DNA from: Pseudomonas sp. WN033
GTDB taxonomy: Bacteria > Pseudomonadota > Gammaproteobacteria > Pseudomonadales > Pseudomonadaceae
Length of the DNA stretch: 64,000 nucleotides
NCBI GenBank assembly: GCA_002287035.1
Contig: NSKG01000011.1
Location: forward strand, 1-64,000
Direction: 5' to 3'
The notes beneath the pieces were generated by a model. The model saw only the letters and a list, made by a program, of their open reading frames with translations. It searched no databases and was not told where the DNA came from. Positions 63,041 through 64,000 of this stretch are shown in pieces; position 1 is the stretch's first letter; every line of letters starts with the position of its first letter. Made by a program: the position numbers and the translations under genes.

Positions 63041-64000
63041 ATGAAACTGACCATTGCCGGCGCCCGTGTCATCGACCCGGCCAGCCACTTCGACCAGATC
63101 ACCGACCTGCACATCGCCGCCGGGCACATTGTCGCCATTGGCGCCGCCCCGGAAGGCTTCAACCCCAACCAGACCATCGACGCCCGCGGCCTGATCGCCG
63201 CTCCTGGCCTGGTCGACCTGAGCGTCAGCCTGCGCGAGCCGGGCTATACCCGCAAGGGCACCATTGCCAGCGAGACCCGTGCCGCAGCCGCCGGCGGAGT
63301 TACCAGCCTGTGCTGCCCGCCGACCACCCGCCCGGTGCTGGATACCCCCGCCGTTGCCGAATTGATCTTCGACCGCAATGAAAAAGCCGGTCAGGCCCGG
63401 GTCTTCCCGATTGGCGCACTGACCCGGGCACTGGAAGGTGAACAGCTGAGCGAGCTGGTAGCCCTGCGCGATGCTGGCTGCGTAGCCTTCACCCAGGGCC
63501 TGGCGCCGATCAAGAGCAACCGCATCCTGCGCCGCGCACTGGAATATGCAGCCGGCTTTGACCTGTCGATCATATTCACTCCGATGGACCCGGCGCTGGC
63601 CGAAGGCGGCATGGCCCATGAAGGCCCGACTGCTGCCCGTCTGGGCCTGGTCGGCATTCCTGAAAGCGCCGAAACCGTAGCCCTGGCCCGGGACCTGCTG
63701 CTGATCGAACAGACTGGCGTCAGGGCACACTTCAGTGGCCTGTCCAGCGCCCGTGCCGTCGACATGCTGGCCGATGCCCAGGCCCGTGGCCTGCCGGTAA
63801 CCGCCGATGTCGCCATGTATCAACTGCTGCTATGCGACGAAGACCTGGCTGGCTTCTCCAGCCTTTACCACGTCATCCCCCCGCTGCGCAGTGCCAGCGA
63901 CCGCCGGGCTCTGCGCCAGGCCGTACAGGAAGGCGTGATCCAGGCCATTGCCTCACACCATCAGCCGCACGAGCCGGAGGCCAAACGCGTACCGTTCGCC
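63041..64000 (+). CDS. pyrC': Dihydroorotase-like protein PyrC' (noncatalytic), N-terminal part
   Basis: The first 320 codons of a dihydroorotase-family protein that runs off the right edge. It starts MKLTIAGARVIDPASHFDQI. In true dihydroorotases the segment after PGLVD is a metal-binding HxH; here it reads PGLVDLSVSLREPG, with both histidines replaced. That agrees with Pseudomonas PyrC', a structural partner needed for PyrB assembly rather than an enzyme. It begins three bases after pyrB. Confidence 0.92.
   Translation, partial: MKLTIAGARVIDPASHFDQITDLHIAAGHIVAIGAAPEGFNPNQTIDARGLIAAPGLVDLSVSLREPGYTRKGTIASETRAAAAGGVTSLCCPPTTRPVLDTPAVAELIFDRNEKAGQARVFPIGALTRALEGEQLSELVALRDAGCVAFTQGLAPIKSNRILRRALEYAAGFDLSIIFTPMDPALAEGGMAHEGPTAARLGLVGIPESAETVALARDLLLIEQTGVRAHFSGLSSARAVDMLADAQARGLPVTADVAMYQLLLCDEDLAGFSSLYHVIPPLRSASDRRALRQAVQEGVIQAIASHHQPHEPEAKRVPFA

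Overview
The window reads as a chromosomal segment of a Pseudomonas-group gammaproteobacterium (Pseudomonas or Halopseudomonas type). The reasons are the high G+C coding, the gene order pilG-pilH-pilI-pilJ-pilK-chpA-chpB-chpC next to gshB, tonB, yqgE, ruvX, pyrR, pyrB and pyrC', the tex/ompR/envZ/gshA block, a lipase with its foldase, and a complete dmp-type phenol pathway with a DmpR regulator. I see no rRNA, tRNA, CRISPR array, insertion sequence or prophage.

Region 1 (1-9.6 kb, minus strand) is a dmpKLMNOPQBCDEF operon. It encodes the multicomponent phenol hydroxylase, catechol 2,3-dioxygenase and the meta-cleavage lower pathway; the window edge cuts dmpF. About 270 bp with tandem palindromic repeats separate dmpE from dmpF. 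Region 2 (9.6-12 kb) is regulatory: a sigma-54 promoter for dmpK, an IHF-like site, two DmpR-type upstream sites, and dmpR transcribed divergently.

Region 3 (11.8-18.7 kb, plus) is an operon of a YCF48/BNR-repeat lipoprotein, an MMPL-type RND protein, a DUF1302 outer-membrane protein and a DUF1329 protein. Its upstream region carries a second sigma-54 promoter that differs from the phenol promoter at one of 16 bases, plus a DmpR-like palindrome. The cluster therefore looks like an envelope transport module wired into the phenol regulon, and is the most interesting part of the window. An Aer-like chemoreceptor follows its terminator. Most transcription units from 4.5 to 27 kb carry an AACAACAA (AAnAAnAA) motif at the translation start, the signature of Hfq/Crc catabolite repression.

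Region 4 (20-34.4 kb) holds an MFP/RND efflux pair, a CsoR/FrmR-type regulator, an nfeD-qmcA pair, lipase and foldase genes, a DUF3047 protein, a ydbH-ynbE-ydbL envelope operon and a phospholipase D-like protein. Region 5 (34.4-46.3 kb) is mostly housekeeping: gabD-gabT, trmL, a quinone oxidoreductase, a FliL-like protein, gshA, a PaaI-type thioesterase, tex and ompR-envZ. Region 6 (46.3-58.3 kb, minus) is the Pil-Chp chemosensory cluster controlling type IV pili. Region 7 (58.5-64 kb, plus) is gshB, tonB, yqgE, ruvX, pyrR, pyrB and partial pyrC'.
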